Source of the DNA: Pseudomonas entomophila
GTDB taxonomy: Bacteria; Pseudomonadota; Gammaproteobacteria; Pseudomonadales; Pseudomonadaceae
Direction: 5' to 3'
DNA: 64,000 nt
NCBI RefSeq assembly: GCF_018417595.1
Contig: NZ_CP070982.1
Location: 955,501-1,019,500 of the forward strand
Below, in pieces: positions 49,270-56,982 of this stretch. Under the pieces are notes generated by a model. That model made no database searches and had not been told where the DNA came from. It worked only from the letters and a program-made list of their open reading frames with translations. The stretch's first letter is position 1. The number at the start of each line of letters is the position of its first letter. A program made the position numbers and the translations under genes.

Positions 49270-49349
49270 GCGCGGCTTTAGCCGCGATGCAGGCGGTGCC
49301 GTTTGGGCACCCGCTTCGCGGGTGATCGCGGCTGAAGCCGCTCCTACAG
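49267..49349. repeat. REP pair overlapping the aer-like stop codon
   Basis: A REP arm (49267–49288) faces a second arm (49325–49349), with a CACCCGC/GCGGGTG hairpin between them. The first arm lacks one base of the usual GTAGGAGCGG head, and its TAG is the stop codon of the chemoreceptor gene. Confidence 0.75.
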
Positions 49350-49354
49350 GTGGC

Positions 49355-50089
49355 TTAGAAACCGATGAATGCGTAGTAGACCGGTGCTTCGCCCGTCACT
49401 TGCAGATGATGATCCGTTAGCTCGGTGGCCAGCGCCTCGTCCTGGACATGCACCCTCCAAGGGGCGTCGACGGTCTGTGGCGCCTGCCCCAGCACTGCGG
49501 CAAACGCCGCCATATCCGGCAACCACGCGGTAAACCCATTACCCTTCAACGCGCTGGTGGTCATCCCCAGCGCCTGGCAGATCGCCACTTTGGCGGCGAT
49601 GTCGTCCCGGTCCGCCTGGCGCGACGCGTCGATCAATGCCCGCAGCCCGGCATCCACCGGCAGGCTGCCATGGATCAACTCCGGCCCTTGCTCCCAGGCC
49701 TCGGGCGGGCAGTCCTTGTTTTCCGGCCGCAGTGGCAGGTGCGGGTTGATCTCGGCCGGGTAGATCCGGCACACCAGCGGGCGGGTGTCATAGATGGTGC
49801 ACAGGTCGTTGGCGTCGAGGTTGCGGCAACGCCCCGGGTTGAAGGCGGCGAAGGTCACCGACACGCGCAGTTCGCCCGCGCCGCAAGGCACGGGGTGGGA
49901 CCGGCGCAACACATGTTCGCGTTGATCGGCCGGCATGCCGAGCCCATCGACGATGAACCCCTCGATCAACACTACTACTTGGCCACCAGACGCAGCCCAC
50001 TGGCGCGATTCATCGAGGGTCAGTGGCACATGGTGGCCGGTGCAGCACTTGCCGCAGCCGGTACAGGCGAAACGAATGCTGTCACTCAC
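49355..50089 (-). CDS. YkgJ-family cysteine-cluster protein
   Basis: The 244-residue protein begins SIRFACTGCGKCC and has further Cys at GRCRNLDANDLCTIYDTRPLVC (shortened: RCRNL, DLC, LVCRIYP), the CxxCxxCC-type cluster of the YkgJ/UPF0153 family, presumed to bind zinc or an Fe–S centre. The start is GTG at 50089, inside the stop codon of the upstream small gene (GTGA), so the two are coupled. The exact role is unknown. Confidence 0.82.
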   Translation of the reverse strand: MSDSIRFACTGCGKCCTGHHVPLTLDESRQWAASGGQVVVLIEGFIVDGLGMPADQREHVLRRSHPVPCGAGELRVSVTFAAFNPGRCRNLDANDLCTIYDTRPLVCRIYPAEINPHLPLRPENKDCPPEAWEQGPELIHGSLPVDAGLRALIDASRQADRDDIAAKVAICQALGMTTSALKGNGFTAWLPDMAAFAAVLGQAPQTVDAPWRVHVQDEALATELTDHHLQVTGEAPVYYAFIGF

Positions 50090-50397
50090 GGCTTGCCGGT
50101 TTCCCACTCTGTGACGAACGCTTGCTGGCGCTGGCGATCGTACAGGCACAACTCGGTGCCAGTGCGTTGTTGCATGTGCTTCTGTGGGTAGGTGCCTTCG
50201 ACCAGCAGCACGCTGTAGCCGACCTGGTCGTCGAACTCGGCGGGCTTGCCCAGCACGTGGGCATCCTTGAACTGGCTGGCGGCCAGGCAGGCCTTGAGCA
50301 TGTGCTGGCGCTGGTCGCTCCAGGCCTGGTTGCTCGAAGCATGGGCTGCGCCGTTGAACAGGGCGCAAGCGAGCAGGACAGAGTTGAGACATTTCAT
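50086..50397 (-). CDS. Small secreted protein of unknown function
   Basis: The 103-residue protein has a signal peptide (MKCLNSVLLACALFNGAAHA) and a mature domain with two Cys (KACLA, ELCLYD) that could form a disulfide. I do not recognise a family. The start at 50397 is set by the signal peptide; ATG codons at 50412 and 50418 are alternatives. It is translationally coupled to the downstream YkgJ-type gene. Confidence 0.7.
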   Translation of the reverse strand: MKCLNSVLLACALFNGAAHASSNQAWSDQRQHMLKACLAASQFKDAHVLGKPAEFDDQVGYSVLLVEGTYPQKHMQQRTGTELCLYDRQRQQAFVTEWETGKP

Positions 50398-50454
50398 ATG
50401 CGTACTGGCCATGAACATCCGAAGGGCGCGAATTATGCCCGAACATTCTCCTGC

Positions 50455-50481
50455 ATCAAGTCAGGAAAGTCCTGACTTGAT
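50455..50481. terminator. Perfect 12-base inverted repeat after cheV
   Basis: ATCAAGTCAGGA, loop AAG, and its exact complement lie 3 bases after the cheV stop codon. There is no T-run on the cheV side, so termination is possible but uncertain. Confidence 0.5.
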
Positions 50482-50484
50482 TTG

Positions 50485-51384
50485 TCAGCGTTCTTCGAAC
50501 ACCACTGCCCGCGCCGCCGTCACCAGGCAGTTGGTCAGCTCCGGCGAGGAGAACTTGGTGAGGATGGCGTTGGCCCCCGCCAGCTTGGCCTTGTCGCCAC
50601 TCATCGCGCTGTCCAGCGAGGTGTGCAGCAGGATGTACAGGTGCTGGAAGTCCGGCGTCTCGCGCAAGGTGCGGGTGAAGGCGAAGCCGTCCATCTCCGA
50701 CATCTCGATGTCGGAGACGATGATGTTGATCTCCTTGTCGGTGCCTTGCAGCTCCAGCAGCACGTTGATCGCATCCTTGGCGCTGCGCGCGGTGTGACAC
50801 TCGATACCCAGGTTACGCAGGGTATGCACCGACTGTTGCAGCGCCACCTGGCTGTCGTCCACCACCAGGATGTTGGCGGCGGCCAGCAGGCTGGCATCCT
50901 CTTCGCTGACTTCACCCGGGTGTGGCTCGTGCGGGGGCGGGGCGATGCCATGGATCACCTTTTCGATGTCCAGCACCTGCACCAGGGTGTTGTCGACCCG
51001 GGTCACGCCGGTGATGAACGAGCGGTTGCCCGAACCGAACGGCGGCGGCTTGATGTCGGTGCTCAGGCAATGAACGATGCGGCTCACCGCCTGCACGTGC
51101 AGGCCCTGGCGCGAGCGGCTGATCTCGGTGACGATCAGGCAGCCGCCGTCCGGGTCGGCCAGGGGCATCTCGCCGATGGCGCGGGACAGGTCGATCACCG
51201 ACAGCGAGTTGCCGCGCAGGGTGGCCACGCCCTTCACGTGCGGATGAGCCTCCGGCAGCTTGGTCAGCGGCGGGCAGGGGATGATCTCGCTGACCTTGAG
51301 CAGGTTGATTGCCATCAGCTTGCCGCTGCGCAGGGTGAACAGCAGCAGGGACAACGAGTCCGCGCGGGCTTTTTGCGTGGCCAT
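50485..51384 (-). CDS. cheV: Chemotaxis coupling protein CheV (CheW–receiver)
   Basis: The 299-residue protein has an N-terminal CheW-like domain (LLLFTLRSGKLMAINLLKV, VKGVATLRGNSLSVIDL) and a C-terminal receiver domain with acidic DD (VVDDSQ), phospho-acceptor Asp in IIVSDIEMSEMDG and Lys in ILTKFS. CheV couples receptors to CheA and adds phosphorylation-dependent adaptation. The start at 51384 follows AAAGGT. It stands alone as in other pseudomonads with several cheV genes. Confidence 0.92.
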   Translation of the reverse strand: MATQKARADSLSLLLFTLRSGKLMAINLLKVSEIIPCPPLTKLPEAHPHVKGVATLRGNSLSVIDLSRAIGEMPLADPDGGCLIVTEISRSRQGLHVQAVSRIVHCLSTDIKPPPFGSGNRSFITGVTRVDNTLVQVLDIEKVIHGIAPPPHEPHPGEVSEEDASLLAAANILVVDDSQVALQQSVHTLRNLGIECHTARSAKDAINVLLELQGTDKEINIIVSDIEMSEMDGFAFTRTLRETPDFQHLYILLHTSLDSAMSGDKAKLAGANAILTKFSSPELTNCLVTAARAVVFEER

Positions 51385-51513
51385 GGGCAACCTTTGGTTC
51401 GAAATGGGGAGGATGCCGGGTTATCGGCTTTTTAGTGCCGGGCTTTAGCTTAGTTTGCGATTATGGGCAGTGCTTTACCGCCTGTTCGCCGGCTTGACGA
51501 CGAACAGAGCCAA

Positions 51514-53064
51514 TCAACGCAACCCCAGGCGCTTGGCCAACCGGCTCAGGTTCGCCCGATCCAGCCCCAGCTCCCGTGCCGCAGCCGCCCAGTTGTCCCC
51601 GTGGCGCTTCAGGCACGCTTCTACGATCTGCCGTTGATAATCATCCATGGCCTCGCGCAGCCCACCCTCGGGCAGCGGCGCGTCGACGGGCGGTATCTCT
51701 GCTTCGGCACGCATGGCCGGCGCCACATTGCGCAGATCCAGGTCCGCCGCCTCCAGCGTCAGTATCTTCGGCCGCTGCCCGTGTTGCCCCAACGCCTTGA
51801 GCGCCGAGCGGCCGATCAGGTGCTCCAGCTCACGCACATTGCCCGGCCAGTCATAGACCAGCAGCGCGGCCTGGGCATCGGTGGAGAGCCTCAGGCTGCC
51901 CAATCCCAGCCGTGAGCGGTTCTGCTCCAGGAAATATCCGGCCAGCAACAGCACATCGCGGCCCCGTTCACGCAGGGGCGGTACCTGCAGGGGATAGACG
52001 CTCAGCCGGTGATAGAAGTCGGCCCGGTAGTTACCGTTGCGCACTTCCTCCGCCAGGTCGCGGTTGGTCGCGGCGATCAGGCGCACATCCACCTGGTGCT
52101 CACGGTCAGAGCCCAGCCGTTGCAACTGGCCGCTCTGCAGCACGCGCAACAACTTGGCCTGTACAGCCAGCGGCAATTCGCCGACTTCATCGAGGAACAG
52201 AGTGCCGCCGTTGGCCAGCTCGAACTTGCCGCGCCGTTCGCCGTGGGCGCCGGTGAAGGCACCACGCACATGGCCGAACAGCTCGCTTTCCACCAGGGTG
52301 TCGGGCAGCGCGGCGCAGTTCAGGCTGATCATCGGCTTGTTGGCGCGGTTGCTGGCGCTATGCAGTGCCTGGGCCACCAACTCCTTGCCGACGCCGGTCT
52401 CGCCGGTGATCAACACAGTCAGGTCGCTGCCGCCGACCAGGCGGATTTCCTCGACCAGTTGCTTGTGCGCCTTGCTCTGGCCGATCAGTTCCCTGTCCTG
52501 GCCGCTGGCCTGGCGGTACACCTCGGCGCGTTGGTGCTCGTCCTCGGCGCGCAGGGCCAGGTGCTCGATGCGTTCGGCCACGGTGACGGTGGCGGCGGCC
52601 AGGCTGGCGAAGGCTTGCAGGGCATCGAGCTCCAGGCTCTGGAACTGGCCGGGGGTGAGGGCGTCGAGGGTCAGCAGCCCCCAGGGGCGCTCGTCGACCA
52701 TCAAAGGGCAACCCATGCAGTCATGCACTTCGAGGTCGGCGTGGGTGGCGTTGACCAAGCCGTCGTAGGGGTCGGGCAACGGGCTGTCGCTGGCGAAGCG
52801 GGTTGGTTCCGGGCGGCTGAGCAGCGCCTGGAAGCGTGGGTGCTCGCTGACCCGGAAGCGCCGACCGAGGGTGTCCGCCGACAGCCCGTCGACCGCCAGC
52901 GGCACCAGCCACTCGCCATCTAGGCGCAACAACGCTGCGGCGTCGCACGGCAGCAGGCCGCGCATGGCTTGCAGCAGGCGGCGGTAGCGCTCCTGGTCGG
53001 GCAGGTCGCAGGACAGGTCGCTGACCAGGGGGAGGAGGGCGGTAAGCAGGGGTTTTGCAGTCAT
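51514..53064 (-). CDS. norR: NO-responsive sigma-54 activator NorR/FhpR
   Basis: The 516-residue activator has an N-terminal GAF domain (about 1–170) that would bind NO at a non-haem iron, a central AAA+ domain with Walker A GETGVGKE and the sigma-54 contact GAFTGA, and a Fis-type helix-turn-helix at the end (NWAAAARELGLDRANLSRLAK). It is divergent from hmp. In P. aeruginosa the equivalent protein is FhpR, which activates the flavohaemoglobin gene. An AGGAGT site precedes the ATG at 53064. Confidence 0.93.
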   Translation of the reverse strand: MTAKPLLTALLPLVSDLSCDLPDQERYRRLLQAMRGLLPCDAAALLRLDGEWLVPLAVDGLSADTLGRRFRVSEHPRFQALLSRPEPTRFASDSPLPDPYDGLVNATHADLEVHDCMGCPLMVDERPWGLLTLDALTPGQFQSLELDALQAFASLAAATVTVAERIEHLALRAEDEHQRAEVYRQASGQDRELIGQSKAHKQLVEEIRLVGGSDLTVLITGETGVGKELVAQALHSASNRANKPMISLNCAALPDTLVESELFGHVRGAFTGAHGERRGKFELANGGTLFLDEVGELPLAVQAKLLRVLQSGQLQRLGSDREHQVDVRLIAATNRDLAEEVRNGNYRADFYHRLSVYPLQVPPLRERGRDVLLLAGYFLEQNRSRLGLGSLRLSTDAQAALLVYDWPGNVRELEHLIGRSALKALGQHGQRPKILTLEAADLDLRNVAPAMRAEAEIPPVDAPLPEGGLREAMDDYQRQIVEACLKRHGDNWAAAARELGLDRANLSRLAKRLGLR

Positions 53065-53070
53065 ATGGAC
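53060..53070 (-). promoter_or_regulatory. Predicted NorR/FhpR site 1
   Basis: On the minus strand this reads GTCCATATGAC, the GT-N7-AC form of NorR enhancers. It overlaps the norR start codon, which suggests autoregulation as well as hmp control. Confidence 0.6.
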
Positions 53071-53078
53071 TCCTGTTG

Positions 53079-53089
53079 GTCGGAATGAC
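53079..53089 (+). promoter_or_regulatory. Predicted NorR/FhpR site 2
   Basis: GTCGGAATGAC, the GT-N7-AC form, is 8 bases past site 1. Confidence 0.65.
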
Positions 53090-53104
53090 TATACGCTTGG
53101 GTGT

Positions 53105-53115
53105 GTCCTTATGAC
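53105..53115 (+). promoter_or_regulatory. Predicted NorR/FhpR site 3
   Basis: GTCCTTATGAC lies in a longer GGTGT…ACACC inverted repeat (53100–53118 region). It is the closest of the three sites to the hmp promoter. Confidence 0.65.
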
Positions 53116-53156
53116 ACCGCTAATGCTCAAAGCCCTGAATTCATTGGCTTTTAAAG

Positions 53157-53173
53157 TTGGCACGATTGCTGAA
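53157..53173 (+). promoter_or_regulatory. Candidate sigma-54 promoter of hmp
   Basis: TTGGCACG is a good -24 element. The matching -12 position, at the correct distance, reads CTGAA and lacks the usual GC; a TTGC nearby is three bases too close. The start of hmp is 47 bases downstream. Confidence 0.45.
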
Positions 53174-53219
53174 ATAACCACGGCAACTATTCGAAGCCAC
53201 AGGCTCAGGAGTCGCTGCA

Positions 53220-54398
53220 ATGCTCAATGCCGAACAACGTGCAATCATCAAGGCCACTGTTCCCCTGCTGGAAAGCGGTGGCGAGGCGCTGACCACCCAC
53301 TTCTACAAGCTGATGCTCAGCGAATACCCCGAAGTGCGCCCCCTGTTCAACCAGGCCCACCAGGCCAGTGGCGACCAGCCACGTGCCCTGGCCAACGGCG
53401 TGCTGATGTACGCCAAGCACATCGACCAGCTCGAACAGCTCGGTGACCTGGTCGGGCAGATCATCAACAAGCATGTGGCCTTGCAGATCCTGCCTGAGCA
53501 CTACCCGATCGTCGGCGGTTGCCTGCTGCGTGCCATCGAAGAGGTGCTGGGCAAGGACATCGCCACCCCCGAGGTGATCGCCGCCTGGGCCGCCGCTTAT
53601 GGACAGTTGGCGGATATCCTCATCGGCGCTGAAGAGAGCCTGTACAAGCAGAAGGAAGAAGCCGCCGGCGGCTGGCGCGGTGCCCGCGCATTCCGCCTGG
53701 TGCGCCGCGAACAGGAAAGCAGCGAGGTGGTCTCGTTCTACTTCGCCCCGGTAGACGGCAAGCCGGTCATCAAGGCCGAGCCGGGCCAGTACATTGGGCT
53801 GCAACTGTTCATCGGCGGCGTCGAGCAGCGTCGCAACTATTCCCTGTCGGCCCTGTGCGACGGTGAACAGTACCGCATCAGCGTCAAGCGCGAGGCTGAA
53901 GGCAAGGTTTCCAACTACCTCCACGACGAACTGATGGTGGGGGCGACGGTGCAGTTGTTCCCACCTTCCGGTGACTTCACCCTGGCCGCCAGCGACAAGC
54001 CGCTGGTGTTGATCAGCGGTGGCGTGGGCATCACCCCGACGCTGGCCATGCTCGAGGCGGCGCTGAAGACCGAGCGGCCGGTGCACTTCATCCACTGCGC
54101 GCGCAATGGCGCGGTGCATGCGTTCCGTGACTGGGTCGACGGGCTGGCCGCGAAGCATCCACAGCTCAAGCGCTTCTATTGCTACGCCGAGGACGACGGC
54201 AGCCGCGCCGCGGATGCGGTGGGCCTGCTGGACCAGGATCTGCTGGCCGAGTGGATGCCGCGCGAGCGCGATGTCGATGCCTATTTCCTCGGGCCCAAGG
54301 GTTTCATGGCGGCGATCAAGCGTCAGCTCAAAGGGTTGGGCGTGCCGGAAGGGCAGAGCCGTTATGAATTCTTCGGGCCGGCGGCGGCGCTGGAGTAA
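53220..54398 (+). CDS. hmp: Flavohaemoprotein (NO dioxygenase)
   Basis: The 392-residue enzyme oxidises NO to nitrate with O2 and NAD(P)H. The globin domain has Tyr29, Gln53 and the proximal His85 (INKHVALQ). The FAD domain shows QRRNYSLSAL and the NAD-binding domain GGVGITPTLAML, ending in YEFFGP. An AGGAGT site precedes the ATG at 53220. It is divergent from norR/fhpR, which very probably activates it. Confidence 0.96.
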   Translation: MLNAEQRAIIKATVPLLESGGEALTTHFYKLMLSEYPEVRPLFNQAHQASGDQPRALANGVLMYAKHIDQLEQLGDLVGQIINKHVALQILPEHYPIVGGCLLRAIEEVLGKDIATPEVIAAWAAAYGQLADILIGAEESLYKQKEEAAGGWRGARAFRLVRREQESSEVVSFYFAPVDGKPVIKAEPGQYIGLQLFIGGVEQRRNYSLSALCDGEQYRISVKREAEGKVSNYLHDELMVGATVQLFPPSGDFTLAASDKPLVLISGGVGITPTLAMLEAALKTERPVHFIHCARNGAVHAFRDWVDGLAAKHPQLKRFYCYAEDDGSRAADAVGLLDQDLLAEWMPRERDVDAYFLGPKGFMAAIKRQLKGLGVPEGQSRYEFFGPAAALE

Positions 54399-54418
54399 TC
54401 GGTAGGCGCACAAGGCGC

Positions 54419-54505
54419 CTGTGGGAGCGGGTTTACCCGCGAAGCAGCCACCGAGGTGGATGGCAAGGGCTTTGCCCTTGTTCGCGGGTGAATCCGCTCC
54501 CACAG
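54419..54505. repeat. Inverted REP pair after hmp
   Basis: Arms of the CTGTGGGAGCGGGTTTACCC type at 54419–54443 and 54481–54505 are separated by 37 bases with a GGCAAGGGCTTTGCCC hairpin. Confidence 0.8.
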
Positions 54506-54542
54506 GCACCGTGCCTCAATATCAGTTCCGGTCTCATCCATT

Positions 54543-54672
54543 CCAATCGCTGCGGTTCGGCGTTTAGCCGTAGCGCTTCCCGCCATGCTCCCGGCCGTGG
54601 GTAATCGAGAACGAAGCGGACGATTGCATTCGCAGGGGGCGCTGCGGCCGAGCGCCGAACCGCAGCGATTGG
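54543..54672. repeat. Unusual 20-base inverted repeat with 90-base spacer
   Basis: Perfect 20-base arms (54543–54562, 54653–54672) not of the REP type enclose a GC-rich spacer that can itself pair in part (CGCTTC with GAAGCG). A second stem-loop follows at 54696–54729. It could be a structured RNA, a small mobile remnant or a long terminator. Confidence 0.6.
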
Positions 54673-54968
54673 GCCCAGCCCCTCTCTATATAAGGAAAGA
54701 TGAAAGCCGCTACACCGGCCTTCATCTTTAATCCTCCTTTAATCACTGTATCCTTCACTCCCGACTGTCGAGGGGCCTTGCCCTGTCCGGCGCTCGGGCC
54801 GCCGTGTTTTTCACGCACAGCGGTTGAACCGAAACCGACCTGCTCGGTCCTAGGTCAACAGTGGATAGCCGCACGCCCCGCCTCGACACATTCAAAGGTC
54901 ATCTCCAGCGTGTAGACTTGGCGCCCCCGGGCAGCCAACGCTGCCACTCTCCATCGAAGGAATCGGCA

Positions 54969-55475
54969 ATGAACGAACTCACATCGCGCCTGAATCGGGA
55001 ACGGCGCTTTCTGGTGCTCCTCGGCGTGATCTGCCTGGCGCTGATCGGTGGCGCCCTGTACATGCAGGTGGTGCTGGGCGAGGCGCCGTGCCCGCTGTGC
55101 ATCCTGCAACGCTATGCGCTGCTGTTCATCGCGATCTTCGCCTTCATCGCCGCCGCCATGCCGGGGCGCAAGAGCCTGACCTTCTTCGAAGCATTGGTGG
55201 TGCTCAGCGCCATCGGTGGCATCGTTGCAGCCGGCAACCATGTGTATATACTCGCCAACCCGATGGTCAGCTGCGGCATAGACACGCTGCAACCGATCGT
55301 CGATGACCTGCCGCTGGCCAAGCTGTGGCCGTTGGTATTCCAGGTCGATGGCTTCTGCTCCACGCCGTACCCGCCGATCCTCGGGCTGTCGCTCGCCCAA
55401 TGGGCCCTGGTCGCCTTCGTGCTGACCACCGTGCTGGTGCCCCTGGGGATCTACCGCAACCGCCGTCGCGGTTAG
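54969..55475 (+). CDS. dsbB: DsbB-family disulfide bond formation protein
   Basis: The 168-residue inner-membrane protein has four hydrophobic segments, a first periplasmic Cys pair (APCPLC) and a second pair (SCGID and DGFC), as in DsbB, which reoxidises DsbA with quinones. The start at 54969 follows GAAGGAA. It precedes the cyo operon by 559 bases, the arrangement that I recall in P. putida. Pseudomonads often have two DsbB-like proteins, so this may be dsbB2/dsbH-like in role. Confidence 0.9.
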   Translation: MNELTSRLNRERRFLVLLGVICLALIGGALYMQVVLGEAPCPLCILQRYALLFIAIFAFIAAAMPGRKSLTFFEALVVLSAIGGIVAAGNHVYILANPMVSCGIDTLQPIVDDLPLAKLWPLVFQVDGFCSTPYPPILGLSLAQWALVAFVLTTVLVPLGIYRNRRRG

Positions 55476-55540
55476 ACCAAAGTCCCTATTTGACCCAGGT
55501 CTATTGCAGGGCGCGAGAAGGCACAAACCCTGCCGAATGA

Positions 55541-55554
55541 TTGACCAGGATCAA
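55541..55554. promoter_or_regulatory. ANR/FNR-type box upstream of cyo operon
   Basis: TTGACCAGGATCAA matches TTGAT-N4-ATCAA in all but one base. ANR is known to repress cyo in pseudomonads at low oxygen, so this box fits. It lies 481 bases before cyoA, thus far from the start codon, which implies an upstream transcription start or a long leader. Confidence 0.7.
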
Positions 55555-55686
55555 GCTCGGGGCCTTGCGTGATGCGGGTTTAAGGGCTATTCAGCGGGGT
55601 GCGACAAACTGTCGCGAAGTTGATTTTTTGAGCATTATTGTTGCGCATTCTGTAAAAGACTGTTGCTCAATAAGTCATAGTCAATG

Positions 55687-55713
55687 GGGGGCGACCTCAC
55701 TACAATCGCCCCC
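55687..55713. promoter_or_regulatory. GC hairpin with possible -10 element before cyoA
   Basis: GGGGGCGA and TCGCCCCC pair perfectly around an 11-base loop that ends CTACAA; TACAAT (55701–55706) could be a sigma-70 -10 box. A regulatory role is possible but not shown. Confidence 0.35.
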
Positions 55714-56034
55714 AATTTCCGTTCGGCACTGCTTGCGAGTCGCAGGATTGAAGGAAGCCGCAGCGCTCCCTTTTGCTGACTTCGTCAAGTTTCGCCCAAC
55801 GGCGATACCGGGCGGACCCCCCTCCGCGTTTTCCCGCACCAAATGGACTTGGTCTGAAGTACAGGCCTGTTGCCTACGAAACCATAAGCACCGTTAACCC
55901 GCTTGAAGCCAAGATCCTGCAGTCGGATCCCGGGCAGGGGCGTGTACGGGCGCGAATTGCCGCACTTGGCAGGACGAAGTGTTGGCTACCAAAACACAAA
56001 TTGCATTGAAGCAAGCTGATCTAGAGGTCGTGAG

Positions 56035-56979
56035 ATGAGTAAAAAGCGTTACCCCAGACTGTTTGGCATATTGCCCTTTTTAGGCATGCTTTTACTCAGT
56101 GGGTGCAACTGGACCCTGCTCGACCCGAAGGGCCAGGTCGGCATTGAGCAGAAGAACCTGATCCTGATCGCCACCGGCCTGATGCTGCTGGTGGTCGTGC
56201 CCGTGATCATCATGACCCTGGCGTTCGCCTGGAAGTACCGTGCTTCCAACAAGGCCGCCACCTACACTCCCGACTGGTCGCACTCGACCAAGATCGAAGC
56301 CGCGGTGTGGATCATCCCGATCCTGATCATCATCGCCCTGGGTTACTTCACCTACCACTCCACCCACAAGCTGGACCCGTACCGTCCACTGGATTCCGAC
56401 GTGAAACCGGTGCAGATCGACGTGGTCGCGCTGGACTGGAAGTGGCTGTTCATCTACCCGGAGCAGGGCATCGCCACGGTCAACAAGATCGTCTTCCCGG
56501 CTAACACCCCGGTCAACTTCCGTGTCACCTCCGACGCCGTGATGAACTCCTTCTTCATCCCGGGCCTGGGTGGCCAGATCTACGCCATGGCTGGCATGAC
56601 CACCAAACTGCACCTGATCGCCAACGAGAACGGTGAGTTCGACGGTATCTCCGCCAACTACAGCGGCGCCGGCTTCACCGGTATGAAATTCAAGGCTGTT
56701 GCCACCTCGCAAGCTGACTTCGATGCATGGGTCGCTGAAGTGAAGGCATCGCCGAAGAAACTGGACCAGGCCGAATATGACGCCTTGGCCAAAGCAAGCG
56801 AAAACAACCCAGTCGCGCTGTACAGCGAGGCCCAGGCTGACCAGTTCCAGCGTATCGTCGACAAGTACGAAGGCATGAACCGCGGTCGTCCGAGCCACGA
56901 AGAAGCAGGCAGCAAAGATCTGGCCACTACCAAGGGTGTGGAATCGAGTATGCAACCAGCTGCCGGTGCAGAGGAGTAA
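56035..56979 (+). CDS. cyoA: Cytochrome bo3 ubiquinol oxidase subunit II
   Basis: The 314-residue lipoprotein-type subunit II has a signal with lipobox LLLSGC, two membrane segments (about 42–65 and 88–108) and a cupredoxin-like periplasmic domain ([21 protein letters not shown] shortened: [27 protein letters not shown]). The CuA ligands of cytochrome c oxidases are absent, as in quinol oxidases. It is the first gene of cyoABCDE. Confidence 0.97.
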   Translation: MSKKRYPRLFGILPFLGMLLLSGCNWTLLDPKGQVGIEQKNLILIATGLMLLVVVPVIIMTLAFAWKYRASNKAATYTPDWSHSTKIEAAVWIIPILIIIALGYFTYHSTHKLDPYRPLDSDVKPVQIDVVALDWKWLFIYPEQGIATVNKIVFPANTPVNFRVTSDAVMNSFFIPGLGGQIYAMAGMTTKLHLIANENGEFDGISANYSGAGFTGMKFKAVATSQADFDAWVAEVKASPKKLDQAEYDALAKASENNPVALYSEAQADQFQRIVDKYEGMNRGRPSHEEAGSKDLATTKGVESSMQPAAGAEE

Positions 56980-56982
56980 GAG

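Larger units (their letters stand above)
54399..54968. other. 570-base gap between hmp and dsbB with REP pair and stem-loops
   Basis: The gap holds an inverted REP pair (54419–54443 and 54481–54505), a 20-base perfect inverted repeat (54543–54562 and 54653–54672) and a 14-base stem-loop with one mismatch (54696–54709 and 54716–54729). No convincing ORF lies in it. The dsbB promoter must be near 54730–54940. Confidence 0.7.
55476..56034. other. Long regulatory region upstream of cyoA
   Basis: This 559-base gap contains an ANR-type box at 55541–55554, an AT-rich stretch at 55620–55685, and a GGGGGCGA…TCGCCCCC hairpin at 55687–55713 with a TACAAT in its loop that could be a -10 element. A frame of 118 codons at 55541–55897 has low coding quality and I do not call it. 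The length suggests a long leader or complex control of the oxidase genes. Confidence 0.6.

Noticed and set aside
53158..53169. TGGCAC…TTGC as a complete sigma-54 promoter for hmp
   Set aside because: The GG to GC spacing is three bases too short; only the -24 element stays convincing.
55541..55897. 118-codon open frame upstream of cyoA
   Set aside because: It begins within the ANR-type box (not at a ribosome site), spans the GC hairpin and has mixed composition. A small upstream gene has been annotated in this position in some P. putida genomes, but I cannot support it from sequence.
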